Positions 7,869 to 16,322 of a stretch of 64,000 nucleotides of DNA are shown here, in pieces. Position numbers and translations under genes: made by a program. Location: positions 62,001 through 126,000 of the forward strand of contig NZ_QUAB01000045.1 of the NCBI RefSeq assembly GCF_003387575.1. The letters are read 5' to 3'. The stretch is from Microbacterium bovistercoris (GTDB taxonomy: Bacteria > Actinomycetota > Actinomycetes > Actinomycetales > Microbacteriaceae). The notes beneath the pieces were generated by a model. It had not been told where the DNA came from. It did no database searches and saw only the letters and a program-made list of their open reading frames with translations. Position 1 is the first letter of the stretch. Every line of letters begins with the position of its first letter.

Positions 7869-9560
7869 GTGGCCACGAACGAGCGCACTGATGTCCGAGC
7901 AGCACGAGAGGCCGGGCGCGCGAGCGTCCTGATCATCGGCGGCGGGATCAACGGGATCGCCACGTTCCGAGACCTCGCCCTGCAGGGCGTCGACGTGCTG
8001 CTCGTCGAGCGCGACGACTTCGCCTCCGGCGCGTCCTCGGCATCGAGCCACATGATCCACGGCGGCATCCGCTATCTCGAGAACGGCGAGTTCCGGCTCG
8101 TGAAGGAGTCTGTGCAGGAGCGCAACGACCTGCTCAAGACGGCGCCGCACTACGTCAAGCCGCTCGAGACCACCATCCCGATCTACTCCACGTTCTCCGG
8201 CATCCTCACGGCGCCCTTCCGTTTCCTGTTCCACGGCTCCGGCAAGCCGCGGGAGCGCGGCGCGCTGCTGATCAAGACCGGCCTGACCATCTACGACACG
8301 TTCTCGCGCGACGGCGGCAACGTGCCCCGGCACCGGTTCCGCGGGAGGCGGAAGTCGCTCGAGGACCTCCCCCGCCTGAACCCCCGCGTGAAGTACACCG
8401 CGACCTACTACGACGCCTCAGCACATGACCCGGAGCGGCTCGCCCTGGATGTGCTGCGCGACGCCGAGCGCGCCGGCGGGCGCGCCCTGAACCACGTCGA
8501 GGCGATCGGCATGGACGCGGACGGCGTGCTGCTGCGCGACGCCGAGTCCGGAGACGAGTTCCGCATCGTCACCGATGTGGTCGTGAATGCCTCCGGCCCC
8601 TGGACGGATCTCACCAACGCGGCGCTCGGCACCGGCACCGCGTTCATGGGAGGCACGAAGGGCTCGCACATCGTTCTCGACCACCCGGAACTGATGGCGG
8701 CGACCGCGGGACGGGAGATCTTCTTCGAGCACTCGGACGGACGCATCGTGCTGATCTACCCGCTGAAGGGCAAGGTGCTCGTCGGCACCACCGACCTCGA
8801 GGCGGACCCCCGCGAGCCCGCGGTGTGCACCGAAGAGGAGATCGACTACTTCTTCGACCTCATCGGTCACGTCTTCCCCTCCATCCCCGTCGATCGCTCC
8901 CAGATCGTGTACCGGTTCTCCGGCATCCGCCCGCTGCCGCACCACGACGACATCGCACCCGGCTTCGTCTCGCGCGACTACCGGATCGAACGGCGGAAGG
9001 ATGCCGGGTTGCCCCCGGTGCTCAGCCTGGTCGGCGGCAAGTGGACCACCTTCCGCGCGCTCGGCGAGTCCCTTGCCGACCGCGTGCTGGCCGAGCTCGG
9101 TCGTCCGCGTGTCACCACGACGAAGGGCGTGCGCATCGGCGGGGGCGTCGGCTACCCGCGCACGCCGCGGCGCACCGTGGAGTGGCTGCGCCAGAACGTC
9201 GGGGATTCCGCGCGCGGCCGCGTGCTCTTCGTGCGGTACGGCACGCGCGCGGCGCACGTCGCCGCATACCTCGGCGAGGGAGAAGACGAGCCGCTGCTCG
9301 GCGATCAGCTGTCCACACGCGAGTTGCTCTGGATGATCGAGAAGGAGCACGCGCGCCACGTCGCCGACATCCTGTTCCGGCGCACGAACCTCGTCTTCAC
9401 CGGAGATGCGGATGCTGCGACGGTGCGAACCGTCGCGGAGGCCATGGCGCCGGTACTCGGCTGGGATGCCGCGACGACGGATGCCGAGGTCGAGTCGACC
9501 GTCCGCTCGCTGCGCGAGCGGCACGGTGTGGATCTGGCGACGGAGCCCGCAGGCCGCTGA
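7869..9560 (+). CDS. glpD: FAD-dependent glycerol-3-phosphate dehydrogenase
   Basis: Oxidises glycerol-3-phosphate to dihydroxyacetone phosphate at the membrane, passing electrons to quinone. The FAD dinucleotide-binding motif is VLIIGGGINGIATFRDLALQ (about residues 19-38). The family segments FASGASSASSHMIHGGIRYL and PLKGKVLVGTTDLEADP follow, with the C-terminal DAO_C region from about residue 410. The GTG start at 7869 follows GGGAGG by 5-6 nt. The length of 563 residues is normal for the aerobic enzyme. It forms a catabolic pair with glpK. Confidence 0.96.
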   Translation: MATNERTDVRAAREAGRASVLIIGGGINGIATFRDLALQGVDVLLVERDDFASGASSASSHMIHGGIRYLENGEFRLVKESVQERNDLLKTAPHYVKPLETTIPIYSTFSGILTAPFRFLFHGSGKPRERGALLIKTGLTIYDTFSRDGGNVPRHRFRGRRKSLEDLPRLNPRVKYTATYYDASAHDPERLALDVLRDAERAGGRALNHVEAIGMDADGVLLRDAESGDEFRIVTDVVVNASGPWTDLTNAALGTGTAFMGGTKGSHIVLDHPELMAATAGREIFFEHSDGRIVLIYPLKGKVLVGTTDLEADPREPAVCTEEEIDYFFDLIGHVFPSIPVDRSQIVYRFSGIRPLPHHDDIAPGFVSRDYRIERRKDAGLPPVLSLVGGKWTTFRALGESLADRVLAELGRPRVTTTKGVRIGGGVGYPRTPRRTVEWLRQNVGDSARGRVLFVRYGTRAAHVAAYLGEGEDEPLLGDQLSTRELLWMIEKEHARHVADILFRRTNLVFTGDADAATVRTVAEAMAPVLGWDAATTDAEVESTVRSLRERHGVDLATEPAGR

Positions 9561-9562
9561 GC

Positions 9563-9628
9563 CCTTCGTCTCGCTCCGCTCGCTCAGGAACCAACTCCTG
9601 AGCGAGGAGCGCAGCGACGAGACGAAGG
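9563..9628. repeat. Palindromic intergenic element, family A
   Basis: The left arm (9563-9589) begins CCTTCGTCTCGCTCCGCTCG and the right arm (9596-9628) ends GCGACGAGACGAAGG. They form a long imperfect hairpin around a 6-nt loop, filling most of the gap between convergent glpD and ffh. Related copies occur at 14717-14822 and, as direct repeats, at 27967-28030. It may act as a bidirectional terminator; there is no U-tract. Confidence 0.75.
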
Positions 9629-9629
9629 A

Positions 9630-11180
9630 TCAGCGACCGCCGAAGAGCTTCTGGATCTCGGCCATGTCGGCCTCGCTGGGCGCCTTCTGACCGCCGAGAC
9701 CGAAGCCTGAACCGGTCGGCTCCGCGGGACCGGCCGCGATGCCCGCATTCTCGGCAGCGCGCTTCGCGGGGTTGCCCGAACGCGAACCGCTCTTGCCCTT
9801 CGCGCCCTTCTTGCCGCGCTTGGCGGAGGCACCCGGCTTGCCCATCGGGCCCATGCCAGGGATCTGCGGGGTGCCGCCGCGGGCAACGGTCTTCATCATC
9901 TTCGCGGCCTGCTCGAAGCGCTGTACGAGCTGGTTGACGTCGGTCACGGTCATGCCGGAGCCACGCGCGATGCGCAGGCGGCGCGAGCCGTTCAGGAGCT
10001 TGGTGTTGCGGCGCTCGGCCGGTGTCATCGAGCGGATGATCGCCTCGGTGCGGTCGATCTCGCGCTCGTCGAAGTCCTCGAGCTGCTGCTTCATCTGGCC
10101 CATGCCCGGCAGCATGCCGAGCATCTTCTTCATCGAGCCCATCTTGCGCATCTGCTGCATCTGCTCGAGGAAGTCCTCCAGCGTGAAGGCTTCGTTCGCG
10201 AGCTTCTCGGCGACCTTCATCGCCTCGGCCTCGTCGAACGCCGACTGCGCCTGCTCGATCAGGGTGAGGATGTCACCGAGGTCGAGGATGCGGCTGGCCA
10301 TGCGATCGGGGTGGAAGGGCTCGAGGTCGTCGAGGTTCTCGCCGGTCGACGCGAAGATGATCGGGCGACCCGTGATCGAGGCGACCGACAGTGCCGCACC
10401 GCCACGGGCGTCGCCGTCGAGCTTGGAGAGCACGACACCGGTGAAGTCGACACCGTCCTGGAACGCCTTGGCGGTGTTGACGGCGTCCTGACCGATCATC
10501 GCGTCGATGACGAACAGCACCTCGTCGGGGTTCGTCGCCTTGCGGATGTCACCGGCCTGCTTCATCAGCTCGGCGTCGACGCCGAGGCGGCCGGCGGTGT
10601 CGATGATGACCACGTCGTGCTGGGTGCGACGGGCATGCTCCACGCCGTCCTTGGCGACCTTGACCGGGTCGCCGACGCCGTTGCCCGGCTCGGGCGCGTA
10701 GATCGCTGCACCGGCCTGCTCGGCCACGACGGTCAGCTGGGTGACCGCGTTCGGGCGCTGCAGGTCACAGGCCACGAGCAGCGGGGTGTGCCCCTCGCCC
10801 TCGAGCTGCTTGGCGAGCTTGCCCGCGAAGGTCGTCTTACCCGAACCCTGCAGGCCCGCGAGCATGATCACCGTCGGCGGGGTCTTCGCGAACTCCAGGC
10901 GACGCTGCTCGCCGCCGAGGATTCCGACGAGCTCCTCGTTGACGATCTGCACCACCTGCTGGGCCGGATTCAGCGCCCTGTTCACCTCATCGCCGAGGGC
11001 GCGCTCGCGCACCTTGGCGGTGAAGTCCTTGACGACGGGGAGCGCGACGTCGGCGTCGAGCAGGGCGCGACGGATCTCGCGGACGGTGCCGTCGACGTCG
11101 GCCGGGCTGAGCTTGCCCTTCGTGCGCAGGTTGCGGAAGGTCTCGGTCAGCCGATCGGAGAGCGTGCCAAAGGTAGCCAT
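9630..11180 (-). CDS. ffh: Signal recognition particle protein Ffh
   Basis: The SRP54-type GTPase that binds signal sequences on nascent chains and delivers ribosomes to FtsY. It has an N domain, a G domain with P-loop GLQGSGKTT (residues 109-117), DTAGR and SKLDGDARGG, then a methionine-rich M domain (FLEQMQQMRKMGSMKKMLGM and onward). At 516 residues it is longer than E. coli Ffh (453). The extra C-terminus after about residue 440 is Gly/Lys/Ser-rich and probably flexible, common in actinobacteria. The RNA partner gene is not in the window. Confidence 0.97.
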   Translation of the reverse strand: MATFGTLSDRLTETFRNLRTKGKLSPADVDGTVREIRRALLDADVALPVVKDFTAKVRERALGDEVNRALNPAQQVVQIVNEELVGILGGEQRRLEFAKTPPTVIMLAGLQGSGKTTFAGKLAKQLEGEGHTPLLVACDLQRPNAVTQLTVVAEQAGAAIYAPEPGNGVGDPVKVAKDGVEHARRTQHDVVIIDTAGRLGVDAELMKQAGDIRKATNPDEVLFVIDAMIGQDAVNTAKAFQDGVDFTGVVLSKLDGDARGGAALSVASITGRPIIFASTGENLDDLEPFHPDRMASRILDLGDILTLIEQAQSAFDEAEAMKVAEKLANEAFTLEDFLEQMQQMRKMGSMKKMLGMLPGMGQMKQQLEDFDEREIDRTEAIIRSMTPAERRNTKLLNGSRRLRIARGSGMTVTDVNQLVQRFEQAAKMMKTVARGGTPQIPGMGPMGKPGASAKRGKKGAKGKSGSRSGNPAKRAAENAGIAAGPAEPTGSGFGLGGQKAPSEADMAEIQKLFGGR

Positions 11181-11193
11181 GATGCCGTCAAGT

Positions 11194-11700
11194 TTACGGG
11201 AGCGGAACCTCCATGCTCAGCGCGGCCCGCAATTGCTCCTTCGCACGCTGGTGACGACCGCGCGCGGTGGATGCCGGGATGCCGAGAAGCTGCGCCGCGT
11301 CGACGAGGCTGAGACGCTCCCAGTGGATCAGGCGCACCAGTTCGGCCAGATCCGGCTCCAGGCGGTCGATCGCGTCGCGCACCTCGGTTCCGGCATCCGC
11401 GGGCGGCGCCGTCGCGCTCTCGCGAACCTGCAGGCGGAGGCGGTCGGCCAGCGCCCAGCGCCGCCGCTGGCCGCGGGCATGATTCAGCAGAGTGCCGCGT
11501 GCGATGCCGAACAGCCACATCCGCGCTGCTTCTGGTTCGGCGGGCAGCTCCTTGACGCGCCGCCAGGCGACGACCATCGTCTCGCCGAGCAGATCGGGGG
11601 CGTCATCGGGTCCGACGCGTCGCTCGAGGTAGGCGAGCAGGTCGGATGCGGATGACTCCAGCGCCGTGGTCAGAGGCTCCGGGTGCGGGTCGGCAGCCAT
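11194..11700 (-). CDS. ECF-type RNA polymerase sigma factor
   Basis: A 168-residue extracytoplasmic-function sigma factor. Region 2 is seen in DLLAYLERRVGPDDAPDLLGETMVVAWRR and MWLFGIARGTLLNHARG. Region 4 is LEPDLAELVRLIHWERLSLVDAAQLLGIPASTARGRHQRAKEQL, a helix-turn-helix. Its ATG overlaps the stop of the upstream membrane-protein gene in a TGATG junction, so the two are translationally coupled. This suggests the membrane protein controls it. The ECF group and regulon cannot be told from sequence alone. Confidence 0.9.
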   Translation of the reverse strand: MAADPHPEPLTTALESSASDLLAYLERRVGPDDAPDLLGETMVVAWRRVKELPAEPEAARMWLFGIARGTLLNHARGQRRRWALADRLRLQVRESATAPPADAGTEVRDAIDRLEPDLAELVRLIHWERLSLVDAAQLLGIPASTARGRHQRAKEQLRAALSMEVPLP

Positions 11701-12329
11701 CAGTCGTCGGCTCCCCAGTCCTCGTTCTCGCAGTGCACCTGGCTGAAGTTCGACGACCAGGTGAAGCGAGCATCGTCTCCCCCGAAACCATGCGATTCGA
11801 GCTCGTCATGGATGGCCTCTCCGAGCGCCTGCTCGTGCGCGGTCCACGCGTTGAGATCAGGAAGCCGCGGATCCGTGATGGGGTCGCTCGCTGACTTCTG
11901 ATCCGATTCCAGCTGCGTCAGGTACTTCGCGACATGGGGCGCGGCGGCCGCCTCGACATCGGTGTCGGCGAACCATTCGTCGACGATGCGGTTCACTTCG
12001 GCCTCGACCACTGGGTTGGTCATGTCGAAGTGGCTGACACGGATCTCGCACTCCCCCCAGGTCGGCGAGACGTAGGTGTAACTGCGGTCGGGATTCTCCA
12101 GCCCCCTGATCCACAGCCAGTCGGAGGCCGCTGTGGCGATGCCGGCCGTCCCGACCAGCAGGACGGTCGCGAGGCCCGAGAGCAGGGCGACCCGGCGTCG
12201 GCCGCGGCGGGGACGCTCCGTGTCCCGAGCATCCCGCACCATCTGCGCCAACGCCGCGTCGCGGCCGGGGCCGCGATCGCTGACTGCGGGTGCCGACCGA
12301 TCGAGCAGGTCGTCGAGAGATTCGGACAT
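11700..12329 (-). CDS. Membrane protein coupled to the ECF sigma factor, possible anti-sigma
   Basis: A 209-residue single-pass protein. Residues 1-45 are charged and cytoplasmic, ending in RPRRGRRR. Residues about 46-69 form one membrane helix ([22 protein letters not shown]). The remainder is an acidic outside domain with a Cys pair (GECEIRV; VHCENED). I do not recognise the outside domain. The TGATG coupling to the sigma gene and the topology suggest a regulator of that sigma factor, but no ZAS motif (HxxxCxxC) is present and the gene precedes the sigma gene, the reverse of the usual order. AAGGAG lies 6 nt before the ATG. Confidence 0.72.
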   Translation of the reverse strand: MSESLDDLLDRSAPAVSDRGPGRDAALAQMVRDARDTERPRRGRRRVALLSGLATVLLVGTAGIATAASDWLWIRGLENPDRSYTYVSPTWGECEIRVSHFDMTNPVVEAEVNRIVDEWFADTDVEAAAAPHVAKYLTQLESDQKSASDPITDPRLPDLNAWTAHEQALGEAIHDELESHGFGGDDARFTWSSNFSQVHCENEDWGADD

Positions 12330-12386
12330 GAGTCGCTCCTTCGTCAGGTTCTACTCATGACCTGTCCGGTCGACGCCGAAACGTCC

Positions 12387-12971
12387 TCAGCCCCAGGGAA
12401 GATCGTGGATGCACCGCAGCGCGGCGTCGAACTGCGCCTCGAGCGACGCCTGCCCGGCACCCTTCTCGGCCCAGACCCGGATCGACGACAGGACTGCGGC
12501 GGCACACGCAGCACCGAGGATGTCGGCGGGGATCGCGTCGACGCCGGACGCTCGCGCCGCCGACGCCACGGCGGAGGCGAGTCGCCCGTGCCGCACCCCG
12601 CGGTCACGCTGCAGTTCGGCCTCCAGCCCCATCGCCGCTTCGTTGCGGATGGCGAGGGCGAGCGGGTCGGGCTCGAAGTCCTTGATCACGTGCGTCAGCG
12701 CGGCACGGACACCGGGCCCCGTGGCATCCGTGCCCAGCGCGGCCAGCGCGACGAGCGCGTCATCGATCCGCGCGTCCAGGCCCGACCAGAGCACGTCGCT
12801 CTTCGACGAGAAGTAGTTGAAGAAGCTGGAGCGGCTCACGCCGGCACGCCGGGTGATGTCGGCGACCGACGTCGCGTCATAGCCCTGCTCGAGGAAGAGC
12901 TCGCACGCGGCCTCCGCGAGGGTCTCCCTCGACGATGCCCGTGGGCGGCCAGCTCGCGACACCGATTCCAT
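12387..12971 (-). CDS. TetR family transcriptional regulator
   Basis: A 194-residue TetR-type repressor. The N-terminal helix-turn-helix is clear: [47 protein letters not shown]. The C-terminal ligand domain (about residues 75-194) is alanine-rich and not assignable. ATG 12971 gives [22 protein letters not shown] at 12979-12984 ends 7 nt upstream, which fits a leaderless transcript. It is divergent from lipB, but regulation of lipB is only a possibility because TetR proteins usually also control themselves. Confidence 0.9.
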   Translation of the reverse strand: MESVSRAGRPRASSRETLAEAACELFLEQGYDATSVADITRRAGVSRSSFFNYFSSKSDVLWSGLDARIDDALVALAALGTDATGPGVRAALTHVIKDFEPDPLALAIRNEAAMGLEAELQRDRGVRHGRLASAVASAARASGVDAIPADILGAACAAAVLSSIRVWAEKGAGQASLEAQFDAALRCIHDLPWG

Positions 12972-12978
12972 GTGCCAC

Positions 12979-13034
12979 AGCGTATCGGTGCGCCGCGAAA
13001 CCCGAACAGGGGTATTCTTGGACGCGATCCAATA
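12979..13034. promoter_or_regulatory. Divergent TetR/lipB control region
   Basis: The 87-nt gap holds a minus-strand -10-like TACGCT (12979-12984) 7 nt before the TetR start. It also holds a plus-strand TATTCT (13013-13018) and a dyad TTGGA-cgcga-TCCAA (13018-13032), a candidate repressor site overlapping the presumed lipB start region. Confidence 0.4.
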
Positions 13035-13058
13035 ACCGTGACCCGATGGAGCGCACAC

Positions 13059-13712
13059 ATGCTCGACATCCAGATCGCCGGGCTCGACCCCGAGTTCGTC
13101 CCCTACCTCGACGGATGGGAGCTGCAGCGCAGCGTGCACCGCGACGTCGTCGCCGGCGACCGGCCCGACACGCTGCTGCTGCTCGAGCACGAGGCGGTCT
13201 ACACCGCCGGCAAGCGCACCGAACCCCAGGAGCGGCCGCAGGACGGCACCCCGGTGGTCGACGTCGACCGCGGCGGCAAGATCACCTGGCACGGACCGGG
13301 TCAGCTGGTCGGATACCCGATCGTGCGCCTGCCCGAGCCGATGGACGTCGTCGCGCATGTGCGTCGCCTCGAGCGCCTGCTCATCGACGTGCTGCGCCCG
13401 CTCGGCGTGGCCGGCTACCAGGTCGACGGCCGCAGCGGCGTGTGGGTGCGCCGCCCGCTCAGCGAGGACAAGGTGGCGGCGATCGGCGTGCGCGTGCAGC
13501 AGGGCGTGACCATGCACGGCTTCGCGATCAACTGCGACAACACGCTCGCCGGTTTCCGCGGGATCATCCCGTGCGGCATCACCGACGCCGGGGTCACGAC
13601 CGTCAGCGAGATCACCGGCCGGGACGTCTCTCCCGTCGATCTCGTGCAGGCCGTGTCGGACGCCTTCGCCGCCGAGTATGCGACCTCGCCCGCCGAGGAG
13701 GTGGCCGCATGA
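13059..13712 (+). CDS. lipB: Octanoyl-[acyl-carrier-protein]:protein N-octanoyltransferase
   Basis: Transfers octanoate from acyl carrier protein to lipoyl domains of 2-oxoacid dehydrogenases and the glycine cleavage H protein. The 217 residues carry the substrate-binding [18 protein letters not shown], catalytic Lys138 (KVAAIGVRV) and catalytic Cys172 (IIPCGI). GGAG at about 13048 lies 7 nt before the ATG. The stop overlaps the lipA start by 4 nt, so octanoyl transfer and sulfur insertion enzymes are made together. Confidence 0.97.
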   Translation: MLDIQIAGLDPEFVPYLDGWELQRSVHRDVVAGDRPDTLLLLEHEAVYTAGKRTEPQERPQDGTPVVDVDRGGKITWHGPGQLVGYPIVRLPEPMDVVAHVRRLERLLIDVLRPLGVAGYQVDGRSGVWVRRPLSEDKVAAIGVRVQQGVTMHGFAINCDNTLAGFRGIIPCGITDAGVTTVSEITGRDVSPVDLVQAVSDAFAAEYATSPAEEVAA

Positions 13713-14698
13713 GCGCCGCCCCCGAGGGACGCAAGCTGCTCCGCCTCGAGGTCCGCAACGCCGAGACGCCGATCGAGCGCAAGCCGGAGTGGATCCGCAC
13801 GAAGGCGAAGATGGGTCCGGAGTACCAGGCGCTGCAGTCGCTGGTGAAGACCGAGGACCTGCACACCGTGTGCCAGGAGGCCGGCTGCCCGAACATCTTC
13901 GAGTGCTGGGAGGACCGCGAGGCCACCTTCCTGATCGGCGGCTCGCAGTGCACCCGCCGCTGCGACTTCTGCCAGATCGACACCGGCAAGCCCGACGCCT
14001 ACGACACCGACGAGCCCCGCCGCGTCGCCGAGAGCGTGCAGCGCATGGGCCTGCGCTACGCCACCGTCACGAGCGTCGCCCGCGACGACCTGCCTGACAC
14101 CGGCGCCTGGCTGAACGCCGAGACCGTGCGGCAGATCCACGCCATGAACCCGAACACCGGCGTCGAGCTGCTCGCGAATGAGCACAACGCCGACCCGGCC
14201 TTCCTCGGCCAGATCTTCGATGCGCGTCCCGAGGTGTTCGCCCACAACGTCGAGACCGTACCGCGCATCTTCAAGCGCATCCGGCCGGCGTTCAAGTACG
14301 AGCGCTCGCTGAACGTCATCACGCAGGGGCACGAGGCCGGACTGATCACGAAGTCGAACCTCATCCTCGGCATGGGCGAGGAGCCGGAGGAGGTCATCCA
14401 GGCGCTGCAGGACCTGCACGACGCCGGATGCGACATCATCACGATCACGCAGTACCTGCGCCCCTCCCCCCGTCACCTGCCGGTCGCGCGCTGGGTGAAG
14501 CCCGACGAGTTCGTCGGGTTCAAGGAGGAGGCGGAGCGCATCGGCTTCCTCGGCGTGCTCGCCGGGCCTCTGGTGCGCTCGTCGTACCGCGCCGGACGAC
14601 TGTGGGCGCAGTCGATGATCTCGAAGGGCCGCCCCATCCCGTCGCACCTCGCGCACATCGCCGAGAGCGCCGACCTCGGCTTCGCTCAGGCGGTCTGA
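13709..14698 (+). CDS. lipA: Lipoyl synthase
   Basis: A radical-SAM enzyme that inserts two sulfur atoms into protein-bound octanoate. Both iron-sulfur clusters are intact: the auxiliary cluster Cys55, Cys60, Cys66 ([12 protein letters not shown]) and the radical-SAM CxxxCxxC Cys81, Cys85, Cys88 (CTRRCDFC). The conserved RSSYRAG near the C-terminus supplies the serine ligand of the auxiliary cluster. It has 329 residues and an ATGA overlap with lipB. Confidence 0.97.
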   Translation: MSAAPEGRKLLRLEVRNAETPIERKPEWIRTKAKMGPEYQALQSLVKTEDLHTVCQEAGCPNIFECWEDREATFLIGGSQCTRRCDFCQIDTGKPDAYDTDEPRRVAESVQRMGLRYATVTSVARDDLPDTGAWLNAETVRQIHAMNPNTGVELLANEHNADPAFLGQIFDARPEVFAHNVETVPRIFKRIRPAFKYERSLNVITQGHEAGLITKSNLILGMGEEPEEVIQALQDLHDAGCDIITITQYLRPSPRHLPVARWVKPDEFVGFKEEAERIGFLGVLAGPLVRSSYRAGRLWAQSMISKGRPIPSHLAHIAESADLGFAQAV

Positions 14699-14716
14699 CG
14701 CTCACGCCCTTCGTCA

Positions 14717-14822
14717 CTTCGTCTCGCTTCGCTCGCTCAGCACGGCGCTCGCTTCGCTCGCTCAGGGTCCGGGAAGTTCGCCCTCCGGGTCCTGAGCGAG
14801 GAGCGCAGCGACGAGACGAAGG
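14717..14822. repeat. Palindromic intergenic element, family A (expanded copy)
   Basis: Between convergent lipA and the DUF2004 gene. The left arm CTTCGTCTCGCTTCGCTCGC (from 14717) is followed by a second partial copy at about 14746-14767. The right arm (14792-14822) is the same as the right arm of the element at 9596-9628. Two left half-units for one right arm suggest growth by local duplication. Confidence 0.72.
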
Positions 14823-14825
14823 GGC

Positions 14826-15326
14826 TCAGTCGCCGCTCATCACCGACAGCACCGAACCGTCGGAGGCCAGGTTCACCAGCAGCACGTCGTCCGAGCCGCC
14901 GGCATCGAGCGTGTACTCCAGCACGGCGAACGGGTCGGTGCCGCCGTGCTCGTCCACGAGCAGCGTCATGCTGACCAGAGTCAGCGAGCGGATGATATCC
15001 ACCGCATCGTCGCCCGAGACGTCGACGAGCACCTCTGCGAGCTGATCCCCGAACTCCTCCTGCTGCTGCAGGATGTACTCGGTCACCTCGCTGGTGCGGT
15101 CGTCGAGCTCGGAGAGCATCGAGCGGCGAGCCGTGGCGTCTACGTCCTCCAGGCCGCTGATGAGCCCCGCGGCGATGTCGAGCGCGTCGATCGACACATC
15201 GTCCTGGTCCGGTGCGGTCAGGTCGACGGTGACCGACTGGTCACCGAGGTCGACGCGCTCCGACCAGAAGATCGACCCGTCCGGCCCCGAGGAGAGCAGT
15301 CCGAAGTAGTCGTGTTCGATCGCCAT
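14826..15326 (-). CDS. DUF2004 domain protein of unknown function
   Basis: A 166-residue acidic protein starting MAIEHDYFGLLSSGPDGSIF. This N-terminus and the segment VTVDLTAPDQDDVSIDALD resemble the DUF2004 family of actinobacteria. No signal peptide, membrane helix or catalytic motif is visible. ATG 15326 is preferred over an in-frame TTG at 15338 because it starts at the conserved region; neither has a good ribosome-binding site. It stands alone between the lipA-side repeat and ftsY. Confidence 0.7.
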   Translation of the reverse strand: MAIEHDYFGLLSSGPDGSIFWSERVDLGDQSVTVDLTAPDQDDVSIDALDIAAGLISGLEDVDATARRSMLSELDDRTSEVTEYILQQQEEFGDQLAEVLVDVSGDDAVDIIRSLTLVSMTLLVDEHGGTDPFAVLEYTLDAGGSDDVLLVNLASDGSVLSVMSGD

Positions 15327-15394
15327 ATCGCTATGCAACCAGCCTTGTGCGTGTTGCGCCAGCCCGACGCGCCAGCGTTACCGACGAGTTCGGA

Positions 15395-16270
15395 TCAGGC
15401 GCCGACCAGCGACTGCACGAACACGTGCGGCGTGAAGCCGGTGAGGTCGTCGATGCCCTCGCCCTGGCCCAGGAGCTTCACCGGGATGCCGGTGCGCTCC
15501 TGCACGGCGAGGACGAAGCCGCCCTTCGCGGAGCCGTCCAGCTTGGTGATGACGAGGCCGGTGACGCCGGCGTGCTGCAGGAACGACTCGGCCTGCATCA
15601 CGCCGTTCTGGCCGGTGGTCGCGTCCAGCACCAGCAGCACCTCGCTGATGGGCGCCTGCTTCTCGACGACGCGCTTGATCTTGCCCAGCTCGTCCATCAG
15701 CCCGCCCTTGGTGTGCAGGCGTCCGGCGGTGTCGATGATCGCGATCTCGATGCCGTTCCGCTTCGCGTAGTCCACGGTCTGGAATGCGACGGACGCGGGA
15801 TCCTGTCCCTGCTGCTCCGGCCGCACGATCGCCGCTCCCGCGCGCTGCGCCCAGGTCGCGAGCTGATCCACCGCTGCGGCGCGGAAGGTGTCCGCGGCAC
15901 CGACCACCACGCTGCGCTGATAGCCGCGCAGGAACTTGGTGAACTTGCCGATGGTCGTCGTCTTCCCGACGCCGTTCACTCCGACGACCAGCACGACGGC
16001 CGGGCGCTCCGAGAGCTTGAGCGTGGTGTCGAACTTCGCGAAGTGCTCCTCGAGCGTCTCGCGCAGCATCCGCTGCAGGTCCTTCGGGTCGGTCGTGCGA
16101 TACCGCTCGACCTTCTCACGCAGCTCGTCGATGATGCGCTCGGTGATGTCGGGGCCGAAGTCGGCGCCGATCAGCGCGGTCTCGAGGTCGTCCCACGTCG
16201 TCTCATCGATCGTGGGCTTGACGAACATGCCGCGCAGCGCGCGACCGAGGGACCAGGACTTCTCCGCCAT
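15395..16270 (-). CDS. ftsY: Signal recognition particle receptor FtsY
   Basis: The SRP receptor GTPase. P-loop GVNGVGKTT is at residues 97-105, followed by DTFRAAAVDQLATWA, IDTAGRLHTKGGLMDELGK and TKLDGSAKGG. It has 291 residues and lacks the long acidic A domain of E. coli FtsY, so membrane contact must rely on the NG domain and its N-terminal helix (SLGRALRGMF). It follows smc by 52 nt, a conserved actinobacterial pair, and works with Ffh encoded 4 kb away. Confidence 0.97.
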   Translation of the reverse strand: MAEKSWSLGRALRGMFVKPTIDETTWDDLETALIGADFGPDITERIIDELREKVERYRTTDPKDLQRMLRETLEEHFAKFDTTLKLSERPAVVLVVGVNGVGKTTTIGKFTKFLRGYQRSVVVGAADTFRAAAVDQLATWAQRAGAAIVRPEQQGQDPASVAFQTVDYAKRNGIEIAIIDTAGRLHTKGGLMDELGKIKRVVEKQAPISEVLLVLDATTGQNGVMQAESFLQHAGVTGLVITKLDGSAKGGFVLAVQERTGIPVKLLGQGEGIDDLTGFTPHVFVQSLVGA

Positions 16271-16322
16271 GTCACCAGCCTACGGGGCACGACGACCCGG
16301 ACCCGGCGTGTTCGCCGACGGC

